A DNA stretch of 46,193 nucleotides from Sulfurimonas sp. Lineage in GTDB: Bacteria > Campylobacterota > Campylobacteria > Campylobacterales > Sulfurimonadaceae. The stretch is taken from contig NZ_JACUTS010000007.1 in assembly GCF_014859695.1 (NCBI RefSeq), positions 1 to 46,193 of the forward strand. Reading direction: 5' to 3'. The translations under genes were made by a program, and so were the position numbers. Numbering within the stretch: the first letter of the stretch is position 1; every line of letters starts with the position of its first letter. Of the stretch, positions 1 to 8,002 are shown piece by piece. Under the pieces are notes generated by a model. It saw only the letters and a list, made by a program, of their open reading frames with translations, made no database searches and was not told where the DNA came from.

Positions 1-1
1 C

Positions 2-109
2 TATAGTACCGTAGTTTGCTTAGGTTTTTACGCACCCAAATTTTTCATTAAATCCCCATTGGCAGGAAAAGAGCTAAATTTCGACATCAACATCCTCTCG
101 GTACAGTAA
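2..109 (+). CDS. C-terminal tail of a gene entering from the left; possible FKBP/SlyD-type peptidyl-prolyl isomerase
   Basis: The frame is open from the left edge of the window to a TAA at 107-109, giving about 35 residues. The end PLAGKELNFDINILSV resembles the conserved PLAGK-L-F-V-V-L segment near the C-terminus of FKBP/SlyD-type prolyl isomerases. The residues upstream of it (around APKFF) do not match that family well, and shifting frame by one base near position 50 would restore an Asn before the Pro. It could therefore be a real divergent tail or a decayed copy. The stop codon lies in a 7-bp hairpin, as at ordinary gene ends. The family call is tentative because only the tail is visible. 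Confidence 0.4.
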   Translation, partial: YSTVVCLGFYAPKFFIKSPLAGKELNFDINILSVQ

Positions 110-125
110 AGAGTTTAGCTCTTTA
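107..125 (+). terminator. Hairpin at the end of the left-edge gene
   Basis: TAAAGAG (107-113) pairs perfectly with CTCTTTA (119-125) around a TTTAG loop and includes the stop codon of the entering gene. No T-run follows, so intrinsic termination would be weak. Confidence 0.4.
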
Positions 126-186
126 CTCCCCCTTCTCTGCTTGAATATCTGCTATTTATAAAATTAAACACTCACAAAAACAAATG

Positions 187-195
187 TGCTATAAT
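187..195 (+). promoter_or_regulatory. Extended -10 promoter for the 148-aa gene
   Basis: TGCTATAAT is a consensus extended -10 element (TG-n-TATAAT). The start codon at 242 lies about 40 nt beyond the expected transcription start. The upstream DNA is A/T-rich with no clear -35, as is usual in Campylobacterota. Confidence 0.55.
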
Positions 196-241
196 CTCAA
201 CATGAAATGTTATTTTTATTATAACAATAAAGGATATTTAT

Positions 242-688
242 ATGAACGAGCCCTATTTTCAAAACATACAAAAAGATATACTCTCCTACAGAGAGAATTT
301 AGAAAAAAACAACATGATAATCGACAAAACTAACAAGATGTTTCTTCATCTGATTTTAGATATTTTAGAGTATCTTGGTACAGAAGACCCTCAAAAGCTT
401 GATGAACTATGCGAATATAATATCATGACAATGAAAAAAGAGTTTGAGTCGGTTATACATGGCAGCTCGGTAAGCGAAAAAGTTCAAGCAATTTTGCTCA
501 CTTTTTTCATGCGTATAGCAAAAGAGATGGATATTAAATATGAAAATATAGAGAACGAGAGCCTATCAAAGCTCTATGCTCTTATGACTTCAAAAGATTT
601 TAAATACCCAAGCTATATCAAGAGTCAAAAAAGCTTCACACTTGAGAGTATGCCCGACAACATCAAAAGAATGCTCTATCTAAAATAA
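242..688 (+). CDS. Hypothetical protein, 148 aa, soluble and helical
   Basis: I do not recognise a family. The product is charged, predicted mostly helical, and lacks a signal peptide, membrane segment or Cys motif. The middle (SEKVQAILLTFFMRIAKE) could form an amphipathic or buried helix. The ATG at 242 follows AAAGGA with reasonable spacing, and an extended -10 lies at 187-195, so it probably has its own promoter. It stands alone between the left-edge gene tail and the convergent yhcH-like gene. Function unknown; it is probably a lineage-specific cytoplasmic protein. Confidence 0.75.
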   Translation: MNEPYFQNIQKDILSYRENLEKNNMIIDKTNKMFLHLILDILEYLGTEDPQKLDELCEYNIMTMKKEFESVIHGSSVSEKVQAILLTFFMRIAKEMDIKYENIENESLSKLYALMTSKDFKYPSYIKSQKSFTLESMPDNIKRMLYLK

Positions 689-777
689 TTATGATTCCAC
701 TCTCTTGTAGAGCTGATATATAAAAGAAAAGGGCTTCTCCTTACACAGAACGACCATTATCGATTCTACGTTATCTA

Positions 778-1266
778 CTAGACCCTAACTTTTACAACAG
801 CTTTGAGAACTTTTACACTATCAGTGACTTTTATACATGGCATATGGGCATCTTGTGGATAAAAAATAGCGACATTACCCGCTTTTAAAACGATAGACGA
901 TACTCCTTTTTTGTCCTCATATTTTATAAAGTCAAGCTCCTCGTTGTAAGACAAAGCCACTGCTAAAAGATTTGTGCTTGAAACCTCTATAATCTCTTCG
1001 CCGCCAAGTATGAACTGCACGTCAATATATTTTCTGTGCGATTCAAAAAAACACTCCTCTCTATTTTTAGAGTTATATGCCTGCTCTAGCGCAAAATTCT
1101 CTTCATCCAGCTCTATTTTTTCACAGCCACCCAACGGGCATTCAATAAGTCGCTTATGCTCAACACTGTTTTTATCGAGAAATCTCTCAAGATAGAGAAA
1201 TGCCGTTGCAAATTTCTCTCTCTCCGCCTGATTCTTTACAACTTCCAACGCTCCAAACAGTGCCAT
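778..1266 (-). CDS. YhcH/YjgK/YiaL (DUF386) family protein
   Basis: The motifs ESHRKYIDVQFILGGEE and GNVAIFYPQDAHMPC, followed by a KAVVKV end, are diagnostic of the YhcH/YjgK/YiaL family. These are small cupin-like proteins with a His-lined pocket, found near sugar and sialic-acid catabolism genes and suspected to be sugar anomerases or isomerases. At 162 aa the length is normal. I chose the ATG at 1266, preceded by GGAG eight bases upstream, over the TTG one codon earlier. It follows the yaeQ-like gene by 16 bp and is probably co-transcribed with it. The substrate is unknown; proximity to the methylthioribose-salvage operon is suggestive only. Confidence 0.8.
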   Translation of the reverse strand: MALFGALEVVKNQAEREKFATAFLYLERFLDKNSVEHKRLIECPLGGCEKIELDEENFALEQAYNSKNREECFFESHRKYIDVQFILGGEEIIEVSSTNLLAVALSYNEELDFIKYEDKKGVSSIVLKAGNVAIFYPQDAHMPCIKVTDSVKVLKAVVKVRV

Positions 1267-1282
1267 CAAATCATCTCCGCTT

Positions 1283-1813
1283 TTATTTCCATCTATCTTC
1301 TCTTACTACCACGCTGTTATCATTGTCTATAATGGTAAGTTCAAAGTCGCTGATATTGCACTGCAAAAGCATTGCTCTCTTAGCCAAAAGCTCTATATCG
1401 CCATCAATCCTCAGGTAACGAACAGAGAGATTTTTAAAACGTCCAAGAGTGCTTTGCATCTGCTTCCACCAAGCCAAAGCGCTTCCCTCTTGATACATGT
1501 AGATAATAACTTTCTCGGAGCGACCGCACGCTTTTCTAATGCGCTTTTCATCTGGCTGACCCAAATCTATCCAGAGTTTTATATCGCCGTTTAGAGCTTT
1601 TTGCCACAAATCCGGCTCATCATCTTGTGAAATTCCTTTGGTAAATAGTAGTTCTTCATCTGCGTTTAACATAAGCGCAACCAGCTTTATCATTAGGCGC
1701 AACTCTGTCTCGGAAGGGTGTTTGGCAAGAGTGAAGTTATGCTCCGCGTAGTAGTTGCGATCCATATCTGAGATGTTTAGCGAAGCTTTGTAAATAGTCG
1801 CGTTAGCAGCCAT
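1283..1813 (-). CDS. yaeQ: YaeQ family protein
   Basis: The 176-aa product matches YaeQ throughout: the start MAANATIYKASLNISDMDRNYY, then AKHPSETELRLMIKLVALML, then LWIDLGQPDEKRIRKAC. YaeQ proteins have a PD-(D/E)XK nuclease-like fold, but no nuclease activity is established to my knowledge. The ATG follows AAGGAAAATC. It is the first gene of a two-gene unit with the yhcH-like gene. The cellular role of the family remains uncertain. Confidence 0.88.
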   Translation of the reverse strand: MAANATIYKASLNISDMDRNYYAEHNFTLAKHPSETELRLMIKLVALMLNADEELLFTKGISQDDEPDLWQKALNGDIKLWIDLGQPDEKRIRKACGRSEKVIIYMYQEGSALAWWKQMQSTLGRFKNLSVRYLRIDGDIELLAKRAMLLQCNISDFELTIIDNDNSVVVREDRWK

Positions 1814-1904
1814 GATTTTCCTTTTATTGATTCTTTTTATAAGCGAGAGTATACGACAATAGGGAACAAATACCTAAGGAAGTGGGTTATGCTCCCTAAA
1901 TAAA

Positions 1905-3866
1905 CTAGATTATTCTATCGCTTCCGCCGTCAATCGCGACTTGAGCGCCGGTTGTTTTTGCGAACGCTCTTCCCGCCATCGCACATACAAGCTCTGCAAC
2001 ATCGTCTGATTTTATCTCTGTTTTAAGCACATTGTTTGTTTTGTACTCCTCAACGCTCATGTTATAGGCTTTTGCACGATTAGCCAAAACTTCCTCCGTC
2101 CAGATAGCCGTATCAAATACAGCGTGCGGGTGAAGCGTGTTTACGCGCACTCCAAACTCTCCAAGCTCAAGTGCGGCAATACGTGCAAGCTGTGTCTGCC
2201 CCGCTTTTGCCACGGAATAAGCCGCCGCACCTTTTCCGGGAGCGGGAAAGTTTTTAGAAGCGACCATAATAACAGTAGCATCAACGCCTAACTTTAGAAA
2301 CGGCGCCGTATATTTGAGCAGTTTTTGATGCGCAGTAAGGTTTATATCCATACTTCTTTGCCAGTTCTCATCGCTCAACATGTCAAGATTTTCGCTGGGC
2401 GTGAAGATTCCCGCATTGCTGACAACTATGTCGATTCCTCCAAAACTCTTAACCGCCCTCTCTATCGCTTTTTGGATATCTTCGCTACATGTTAAATCAC
2501 ATTTCACACCTATTGCATCACTTTTTGCAAAGATTTTCTCAACTTCTGGGTTAATATCAAGAGCAACTACCGCCGCTCCTCTTTTGTTTAACATCTTAGC
2601 GATTGCCAGTCCTATTCCGCTTGCCGCACCCGTTACAAGAGCTACTTTTCCGCTAAACTCAGGCGCATTTGCACCCCCTTTTAGCTTTGCCTGTTCAAGC
2701 GACCAGTACTCAACTTCAAAGATATGTTGTGCGCTCAGAGCTTTGTAACCGCCTAGTTTTTCGGCTTTTAGTATCGCTTCAAATGTGTGGTCGTTTATAT
2801 CTTTTATGATATTTGCCTCTTTTGCATTTGCGCCGAAAGATAGGGTTCCAGCTCCTTTTAATATTGCAAAATTCGGAGCTGGATTTAGAAGAGTCTCCGT
2901 AGTTTTATTTGCCTCAAAGTACTTTTTATACTCTTTTACAAAATCTGCCAGATCTGCTCTAAAGTCATCTCCTAAAATGGCAGGAACCCTCTTTGTTCTT
3001 ATAACATGATCAGGAGTCAGAGGTCCCTCGGTAGCGATTTTTTCAACATTTTGCTTTGAAAAGTGTACCGCCAGATCACTGTCGTTCAAGATAGAGATAG
3101 TCGCTCTGCCTTTAAGACTTGAGACCTCTTTGCGGATTTTTGCCAAAGTTAGAAGCTCCAAAGAGGCATCAGATTTTTCTACATGTAGATTTGCGCCCTT
3201 AGTCTCAAGATACCTCTCTGCCCTCTCCACAAGCTCTATCGTCTTCTCGTAAGAGTTCTTTGCATCATCATTGAATGTAAAAAGACCGTGGTTCATAAGA
3301 ACCATCCCCTCCAACTTGCTCCAATCAACATCTCTCGTCATATCGTAGATAAGCTTTGCAAGAACAAATCCTGGCATAATGTATGGAATAACCAACACTC
3401 TCTCACCGTAAAGCTCTTTTATCTTCTCTTCGCCGCCCTGGGTATTTGTAATGGTTACAACAGCGTCGGTATGCGTGTGGTCAACAAATTTAAAAGGGAT
3501 AATCGCATGCAGTATCGCTTCAACTGATGGGTTTGGAGCAGATGGATTTGTCATGGCAAGGCGCTGATACTTTACCATATCGGTGTCGCTAAGCTCTTTT
3601 AACTCCGCCATTTTAAGAAGCATCTCCATCTTAACAGGAGCAAAACCCTCAGCTTCAATAGTTGCCAAATCCCAGCCGCTCCCTTTGACATAAAGAATCT
3701 CTTCAATCTCTCCAAAAAGGTTTGTTGCAATTGATTTTACAGATGTGTTTCCGCCGCCGTGGAGAACCAAAGAGGCATCACGCCCAAGCAGTCTTGAGGT
3801 GTAAACCCTCAAATCCAGATCTGTTTTGTAGTTTCTTGCTTCTTCATTATCCCATAAAGTTGTCAA
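1905..3866 (-). CDS. Bifunctional class II aldolase / short-chain dehydrogenase (5-deoxyribulose- or methylthioribulose-1-phosphate aldolase type)
   Basis: A fusion of about 653 aa. The N-terminal part is a class II (zinc) aldolase, with HGGGNTSVK, the metal-binding DHTHTD and MNHGLF. The C-terminal part is an SDR oxidoreductase, with the Rossmann motif TGAASGIG, NAG, and the catalytic YSVAK. The architecture matches proteins usually annotated as rhamnulose-1-phosphate aldolase/dehydrogenase. Here it follows mtnK and mtnA, so the likely reaction is cleavage of 5-methylthio- or 5-deoxyribulose-1-phosphate to DHAP plus an aldehyde, which the SDR half then reduces or oxidises. I prefer the TTG start at 3866, four bases after mtnA, because AGAGGA sits seven bases before it. 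The longer frame from a GTG at 3920 would overlap mtnA by 50 bp. Family confident, substrate inferred. Confidence 0.85.
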   Translation of the reverse strand: MTTLWDNEEARNYKTDLDLRVYTSRLLGRDASLVLHGGGNTSVKSIATNLFGEIEEILYVKGSGWDLATIEAEGFAPVKMEMLLKMAELKELSDTDMVKYQRLAMTNPSAPNPSVEAILHAIIPFKFVDHTHTDAVVTITNTQGGEEKIKELYGERVLVIPYIMPGFVLAKLIYDMTRDVDWSKLEGMVLMNHGLFTFNDDAKNSYEKTIELVERAERYLETKGANLHVEKSDASLELLTLAKIRKEVSSLKGRATISILNDSDLAVHFSKQNVEKIATEGPLTPDHVIRTKRVPAILGDDFRADLADFVKEYKKYFEANKTTETLLNPAPNFAILKGAGTLSFGANAKEANIIKDINDHTFEAILKAEKLGGYKALSAQHIFEVEYWSLEQAKLKGGANAPEFSGKVALVTGAASGIGLAIAKMLNKRGAAVVALDINPEVEKIFAKSDAIGVKCDLTCSEDIQKAIERAVKSFGGIDIVVSNAGIFTPSENLDMLSDENWQRSMDINLTAHQKLLKYTAPFLKLGVDATVIMVASKNFPAPGKGAAAYSVAKAGQTQLARIAALELGEFGVRVNTLHPHAVFDTAIWTEEVLANRAKAYNMSVEEYKTNNVLKTEIKSDDVAELVCAMAGRAFAKTTGAQVAIDGGSDRII

Positions 3867-3870
3867 AATA

Positions 3871-4950
3871 TTATCCTCTAAATTTTTCTTGAATTTTATC
3901 GAAATCTGCCTCGCAAACACCTCTGTTTGTTATAAGTCCAGTAATTAGTCTTGCGGGCGTAACGTCAAAGCCGTAATTTAATGCAGGCGAATCTTCGGGA
4001 GTTATGCGTACTTCACGAACGACTCCTTCACCGTCTACCCCTTTTATAAACCTAACCTCATCAGGGCTTCTCTCCTCTATGGGTATCTCTTTTACTCCGT
4101 CTCTTATCTCGAAATCAAATGTTGAAGTGGGGATTGCAACATAAAAAGGAACACTGTTATCATGCGCCGCAAGTGCTTTTAGGTAAGTTCCTATCTTGTT
4201 TGCCACGTCACCGTTGGCACTTACCCTGTCCGCCCCGACAATTACCATATCTACCATGCCGTGCTGCATAAGATGTCCGCCCGTGTTGTCTGCTATTATC
4301 GTGTGCTTTATGCCGCCTTGGGTAAGTTCCCACGCGGTAAGTGAGGCTCCCTGATTTCGCGGACGCGTCTCATCAACCCACACATGCACATCTATGCCTC
4401 TTCGCTTTGCCTCATAAATCGGTGCTAAAGCAGTTCCTTCGTCTATTACCGCGAGCCATCCTGCATTGCAGTGCGTTAGTATATTTATCTCTGTTTTGCC
4501 GCTCTTTTTTAAAATATCTTCTATTATGTCACAACCGATTTCTGCTATCTTTTGGCTCTCTAACGCCTCTTGGTCATTTAGCTCTATGGCAAATCTTCTT
4601 GCATCATCTACCAAATCATCCGAATCTTTTAAAAGCTCCATCATCCTATCAACCGCCCACATAAGATTTACCGCAGTAGGACGGGACTCTCTTATCAGTG
4701 CAGCTTTCTCTTGAAGCGCTTCATAATCTCCATCAACCTCGATAGCGGCTATATATATCCCAAATGCGGCAACGCTTCCGATAACCCCCGCACCGCGAAC
4801 AGTCATGTTTTTTATAGCATTCACAACCTCTTCGGTGTTTGTTAGATGTCTTGTGTCGTAAACAAAAGGCAGCTGCCTCTGGTCTATTACCTCCAGACAC
4901 TCATCAAACATATCATCGCTTAACCATAAAGCCTTATACTTACCCTGCAT
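3871..4950 (-). CDS. mtnA: S-methyl-5-thioribose-1-phosphate isomerase
   Basis: This 359-aa protein isomerises 5-methylthioribose-1-phosphate to the ribulose form. It carries family hallmarks: TVRGAGVIG near the N-terminus, the catalytic cysteine in LTHCNAGWLA, the acid in IVGADRVSANGDVANKIGTY, and the VTPARLITGLITNRG end. Length is typical. The ATG at 4950 overlaps the end of mtnK by 11 bp and has GGAG ten bases upstream, so the two are translationally coupled. It distinguishes itself from eIF2B-like paralogues by the full catalytic Cys/Asp set and by its kinase neighbour. The enzyme may also accept 5-deoxyribose-1-phosphate. Confidence 0.93.
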   Translation of the reverse strand: MQGKYKALWLSDDMFDECLEVIDQRQLPFVYDTRHLTNTEEVVNAIKNMTVRGAGVIGSVAAFGIYIAAIEVDGDYEALQEKAALIRESRPTAVNLMWAVDRMMELLKDSDDLVDDARRFAIELNDQEALESQKIAEIGCDIIEDILKKSGKTEINILTHCNAGWLAVIDEGTALAPIYEAKRRGIDVHVWVDETRPRNQGASLTAWELTQGGIKHTIIADNTGGHLMQHGMVDMVIVGADRVSANGDVANKIGTYLKALAAHDNSVPFYVAIPTSTFDFEIRDGVKEIPIEERSPDEVRFIKGVDGEGVVREVRITPEDSPALNYGFDVTPARLITGLITNRGVCEADFDKIQEKFRG

Positions 4951-6166
4951 TTTTCACTATCTCCAATATCTCATCTACACTATCTATCTTGTCATAATTT
5001 ATTACAAACTCTCTTGCAATTTTTAGAGCAATTTTTTCAGCCTCGGCTCTGAGATTTTTATCTTCAATTCCTCTTATTTCTGCAACTCCCGCGACACCGT
5101 AAACTCTTCTTGCCATTTTAACTCCGGCATATCCGATGCTCTCTTTTATAATATTTTTTACAAAATTTTCTTTATATCTTAAAAGTGTTTCATTATCCAA
5201 ATATCCCTCTACCAAGAGAGCGGACTCTCTATCCTCTGCCCAAAAATCCAAAAATTTCTCGCTAAATTTCTCTAAAACCTCTTTTATGGTTACCAAAAGC
5301 CACTCTTGAAAATCTTCATCTTTTGTAATAACGACATGGTAGATATAGTTGTTTACCAAGTTTGCCAAAAGAGCGCCTACATCAAAACCAAATGGTCCTA
5401 CAAATGCAAACTCGGGGTCTATTACATAGGTCTGGCTCTCGTTTATCATGATAGAGCCTGTATGCAGATCTCCATGTAAAAGAGCATCACTCTGCGTCAT
5501 GAACTTATATTTTAACTCTAAAACTCTCTCTTTAAACTTCATATCTTTAAAAAGTTTTTGCGCCTCTGGATTATTTTTTACATTTTCATTATCATTTGTT
5601 TCATGCTCCATAAAAGCAAAACTAAAAACTAAATCCTCCGTTAGTTTACAAAGCTCTATATTGGAGTTAAACTGAGCGATTATAGCTCTTTTTTCACTGC
5701 TGCTAAGATGCAGAGATGATGTATAAAAAAGCATTGCCGACATATATGTCGATACATGTTCGCTAAATTTTTCATACTTTACCCCCTCCATAAGCCCTTT
5801 TCTCATAATAACATGACTGCCCAGATACTCCATAACCACAAGGCTCATATCTTCGCTGGTATGGTAAATATTGGGTATAAAACTTGGAAGGATATTGTAA
5901 AATTTCTGCAAGGCTCTTATCTCGTATGTCATTCTCTCCCGCCCCAGAGGAAACTCTTCACCCACGCATCTAAGATATGGAACTGCCTGTTTTGCTATAA
6001 GAGCTTTTTGGGGATTTTGCACAGAGCTTATTTTATATACATAGTTGAGATTGCCGTCACCAATTTCCTGTGCGGTCAAATCATCAGCACCGAAATATGC
6101 CATAATTTTTTTTATCTTTGAAATATGCTCTATCACACTTGTTTTATCTAACTTTTTATAATCCAT
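4940..6166 (-). CDS. mtnK: S-methyl-5-thioribose kinase
   Basis: 408 aa, aminoglycoside-phosphotransferase fold. The ATP loop is GDGNLNYVYKI, the Brenner-type catalytic motif is LHGDLHTGSIM, and the metal-binding segment is VIDPEFAFVGPFGFDVGALL, all characteristic of MtnK. It should phosphorylate methylthioribose (released from methylthioadenosine by a nucleosidase not in this window) to feed MtnA next door. A 5-deoxyribose substrate is equally possible. The ATG follows AGAGGA. It is the first gene of a three-gene minus-strand operon. Confidence 0.9.
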   Translation of the reverse strand: MDYKKLDKTSVIEHISKIKKIMAYFGADDLTAQEIGDGNLNYVYKISSVQNPQKALIAKQAVPYLRCVGEEFPLGRERMTYEIRALQKFYNILPSFIPNIYHTSEDMSLVVMEYLGSHVIMRKGLMEGVKYEKFSEHVSTYMSAMLFYTSSLHLSSSEKRAIIAQFNSNIELCKLTEDLVFSFAFMEHETNDNENVKNNPEAQKLFKDMKFKERVLELKYKFMTQSDALLHGDLHTGSIMINESQTYVIDPEFAFVGPFGFDVGALLANLVNNYIYHVVITKDEDFQEWLLVTIKEVLEKFSEKFLDFWAEDRESALLVEGYLDNETLLRYKENFVKNIIKESIGYAGVKMARRVYGVAGVAEIRGIEDKNLRAEAEKIALKIAREFVINYDKIDSVDEILEIVKNAG

Positions 6167-6187
6167 TTTTTCCTCTTTATTTAAAAA

Positions 6188-6200
6188 ATTGTATCATAAT
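6188..6200 (-). promoter_or_regulatory. Putative -10 region between mtnK and the divergent 66-aa gene
   Basis: On the minus strand this reads ATTATGATACAAT, containing TATGAT, about 25 bases upstream of the mtnK start. On the plus strand the same bases read TATCATAAT before the 66-aa gene. With only 66 bp between the two starts, both promoters must overlap here. No clear -35 is visible. Confidence 0.35.
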
Positions 6201-6232
6201 TCGTTATTATTTTATTAAAAGGAGGGTTTCTG

Positions 6233-6433
6233 ATGGGTTGGACATGTCAACATGACTACAAAGGCTACTGCAAGCTTATTAAAAAAGAGTGCGCCCCCGG
6301 AATGAAAGGGTGCATACTAAAAAGCAGCGAGTATACGTTTAGCACTGGCAGCTATGAAGAGTATAAAAAAGCACAGGACGAGAAACAGGAAAACCCTCAG
6401 ATTGATTTTGCCGCTTTAGCAAGAAGTCATTAA
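6233..6433 (+). CDS. Small four-cysteine protein, 66 aa
   Basis: Not assigned to a named family. The product has four cysteines at residues 5, 13, 20 and 27 within an N-terminal block (CQHD, YCKLIKKEC, GMKGC), followed by a charged, Tyr-rich tail. The spacing suggests a small metal (Zn or Fe) or Fe-S site. There is no signal peptide. A strong AAAAGGAGGG ribosome site precedes the ATG, suggesting good expression. Its stop overlaps the stop of the convergent SDR gene by 4 bp (TTAA). Confidence 0.75.
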   Translation: MGWTCQHDYKGYCKLIKKECAPGMKGCILKSSEYTFSTGSYEEYKKAQDEKQENPQIDFAALARSH

Positions 6434-7125
6434 TCCCAAAACTCCAACGGATTGGGATATAAAAATGTATAGTTAAACTCTTTAATCAACTTATCCGCCA
6501 AAACTCTCCTATTTGAAAACCCTTGAAAATTTCCAATCTCGGAACCAAATTTTTGGCTGTTCTTTTGATGAATCTCTTTTCTTGTCGGATGCTCTGGTGC
6601 GACAAGGTTGTATATGCCCTGATTTACTCCGCTCTTTATCATCATCTTTACAATATTTACTACATCGTCTCTGTGGATATAGTTGACAAAACCGTCGCTA
6701 AAATCGGTTGCGCTTTTCCATCTTCCGGCAACCCTGTCATCTCCCATAAGTCCACCGAGTCTTAAAATCAAGACTCTCTCTTTTAAACCAATAACCAAAT
6801 CTTCGGCATCTTTTATAAGAGATGCTTTTGTAATAGATGCGCTCTCATCAACGTCTGAGTCAAACTCTCTATAAACCGATGTCGAACTCATTAAGATTAT
6901 TTCACATGTTAGTTTTGTCAGTGCGGCTATTTTTTGAAGCGTCTTTAAGTAGTTGTCTTTTGTGTTTATTGCGATTATTATTATATCATTTTGCCAAAAA
7001 GAAGCGTCATCTGTAGTCGACTCCCTTGAGAAACACTCTACATGTAACTCTTTTGAAAGCTCACTAGAGAGCGGCTTTCCAAGCCAGCCGCATCCGATGA
7101 TTCCGACACTCTTTTTTTGGTTCAT
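6430..7125 (-). CDS. NAD(P)-binding SDR/epimerase-like protein (YeeZ-like)
   Basis: 231 aa with an N-terminal Rossmann motif GIIGCGWLGKPL, an MSSTSVY strand as in extended SDR epimerases, LRLGGLMGDDR and a YNLVAPEHPTRKEI segment. The layout resembles the E. coli YeeZ group of small atypical SDRs, whose substrates are not known. It is the last gene of the nirDL operon; its ATG overlaps the stop of the upstream 97-aa gene as ATGA. Whether it works in heme d1 metabolism or is merely co-transcribed cannot be told from sequence. Confidence 0.75.
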   Translation of the reverse strand: MNQKKSVGIIGCGWLGKPLSSELSKELHVECFSRESTTDDASFWQNDIIIIAINTKDNYLKTLQKIAALTKLTCEIILMSSTSVYREFDSDVDESASITKASLIKDAEDLVIGLKERVLILRLGGLMGDDRVAGRWKSATDFSDGFVNYIHRDDVVNIVKMMIKSGVNQGIYNLVAPEHPTRKEIHQKNSQKFGSEIGNFQGFSNRRVLADKLIKEFNYTFLYPNPLEFWD

Positions 7126-7415
7126 CTCTTGGGTTTGTTTGTATGGTAACTTTTTTTGATCGTTATCATCTCATAGAGCGAAACTTCAGGCATCGCCTCT
7201 TCTATGAGTTTATCGGTGTCTCTAAACTGACCCCTCATCTTCTCAATGTCTTCGTATCCGGCAGGTTTAATCTCATTCATCGCCGTGCCTACAACAATCG
7301 CCCATACAAAAACAAGCATAGCCCAAACAGTTTTTTTGGCGCCCACATAAACTCCAACGAAGTGGAAAGCAAGGCTTAAAGCTATGGCAATTGCCAATAT
7401 AATAGTTAGACTCAT
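7122..7415 (-). CDS. Small membrane protein, 97 aa, in the nirDL operon
   Basis: Two predicted membrane helices lie near the N-terminus (about residues 3-22 and 30-45), followed by a charged soluble tail with a conserved-looking MPEVSLYEMITIKKSYH segment. The start codon overlaps the stop of the preceding 53-aa ORF (ATGA), and its own stop overlaps the next start in the same way, giving strong operon evidence. No family recognised. It shares the operon with the siroheme decarboxylase gene under an FNR-type box, so a role in anaerobic respiration is plausible but unproven. Confidence 0.7.
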   Translation of the reverse strand: MSLTIILAIAIALSLAFHFVGVYVGAKKTVWAMLVFVWAIVVGTAMNEIKPAGYEDIEKMRGQFRDTDKLIEEAMPEVSLYEMITIKKSYHTNKPKR

Positions 7416-7573
7416 TTTACTAAACGCTCCTCTCTTGGTTTAACTACGATTCCGGCATCTTTAACCATTCCATCGCTAAAATGCTTAACGCCTATGGTCG
7501 CAAGCACCATTAACCCGCTAATGAGCAGCAGGAAAAATATTGCTAAGGAGTATCGTTTAAATATTTCCAGCAT
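7412..7573 (-). CDS. Very small membrane protein, 53 aa, in the nirDL operon
   Basis: Begins MLEIFKRYSLAIFF and ends KPREERLVK. A single membrane helix spans about residues 8-29, with a basic N-terminus and a short outside or periplasmic tail. Reality is supported by tight packing: the ATG immediately follows the stop of the 139-aa gene, and the TGA overlaps the ATG of the 97-aa gene. An automated caller with a 60-aa cutoff would miss it. No family recognised. Confidence 0.65.
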   Translation of the reverse strand: MLEIFKRYSLAIFFLLLISGLMVLATIGVKHFSDGMVKDAGIVVKPREERLVK

Positions 7574-7993
7574 CTACTCAATCTCTTTCTTTTGTTTTGC
7601 TTCTTCTTCCATCTTAAGATCACTGTCTGTCCACTCAATACATCTTGAAGTGTGGAAATCTCTCTCGTAATCACTATTTTTAAATAGATGATCTTCTACT
7701 CTCCAGCCCAGTGCTTTAGACAAAATTACAGATCTTGCAACGGTTCTTTTCATCTTGTTTTCACAAATTATCTCTTCGCCGGCATTAAACATCTCTTCAA
7801 CGTTTTGCATCCTTGATGTTGTCGCATTGTAGTGCAGAGTTATCATAATCAAGACAAAAGCTCCAACAGAGAGCATCCCTTTTTTAAACGCGCCCTTTGG
7901 CATAAAATCTCTTGTTGTTACAAATGCTGCAACGCTAAGAATAAAAATTCCTATTACTATATATACCGCTTCCAATTCTAAAAAAAGTTCCAT
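7574..7993 (-). CDS. Membrane protein with two helices and a Cys-bearing tail, 139 aa
   Basis: Two N-terminal membrane helices (about residues 9-27 and 39-55) precede a soluble domain with two cysteines (IICENK and SRCIEW) and an acidic, Lys/Glu-rich end. The two cysteines could form a disulphide if the tail is periplasmic. It starts nine bases after the nirDL stop with a GGAAT ribosome site, so it is co-transcribed with nirDL. Family unknown; it could be an assembly factor or a small redox subunit, but nothing in the sequence proves that. Confidence 0.7.
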   Translation of the reverse strand: MELFLELEAVYIVIGIFILSVAAFVTTRDFMPKGAFKKGMLSVGAFVLIMITLHYNATTSRMQNVEEMFNAGEEIICENKMKRTVARSVILSKALGWRVEDHLFKNSDYERDFHTSRCIEWTDSDLKMEEEAKQKKEIE

Positions 7994-8002
7994 TTTTATT
8001 CC

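Noticed and set aside
3867-3920. Upstream GTG start for the aldolase/SDR fusion
   Set aside because: It would overlap mtnA by 50 bp and add residues unlike the family start; TTG at 3866 has a good ribosome site.
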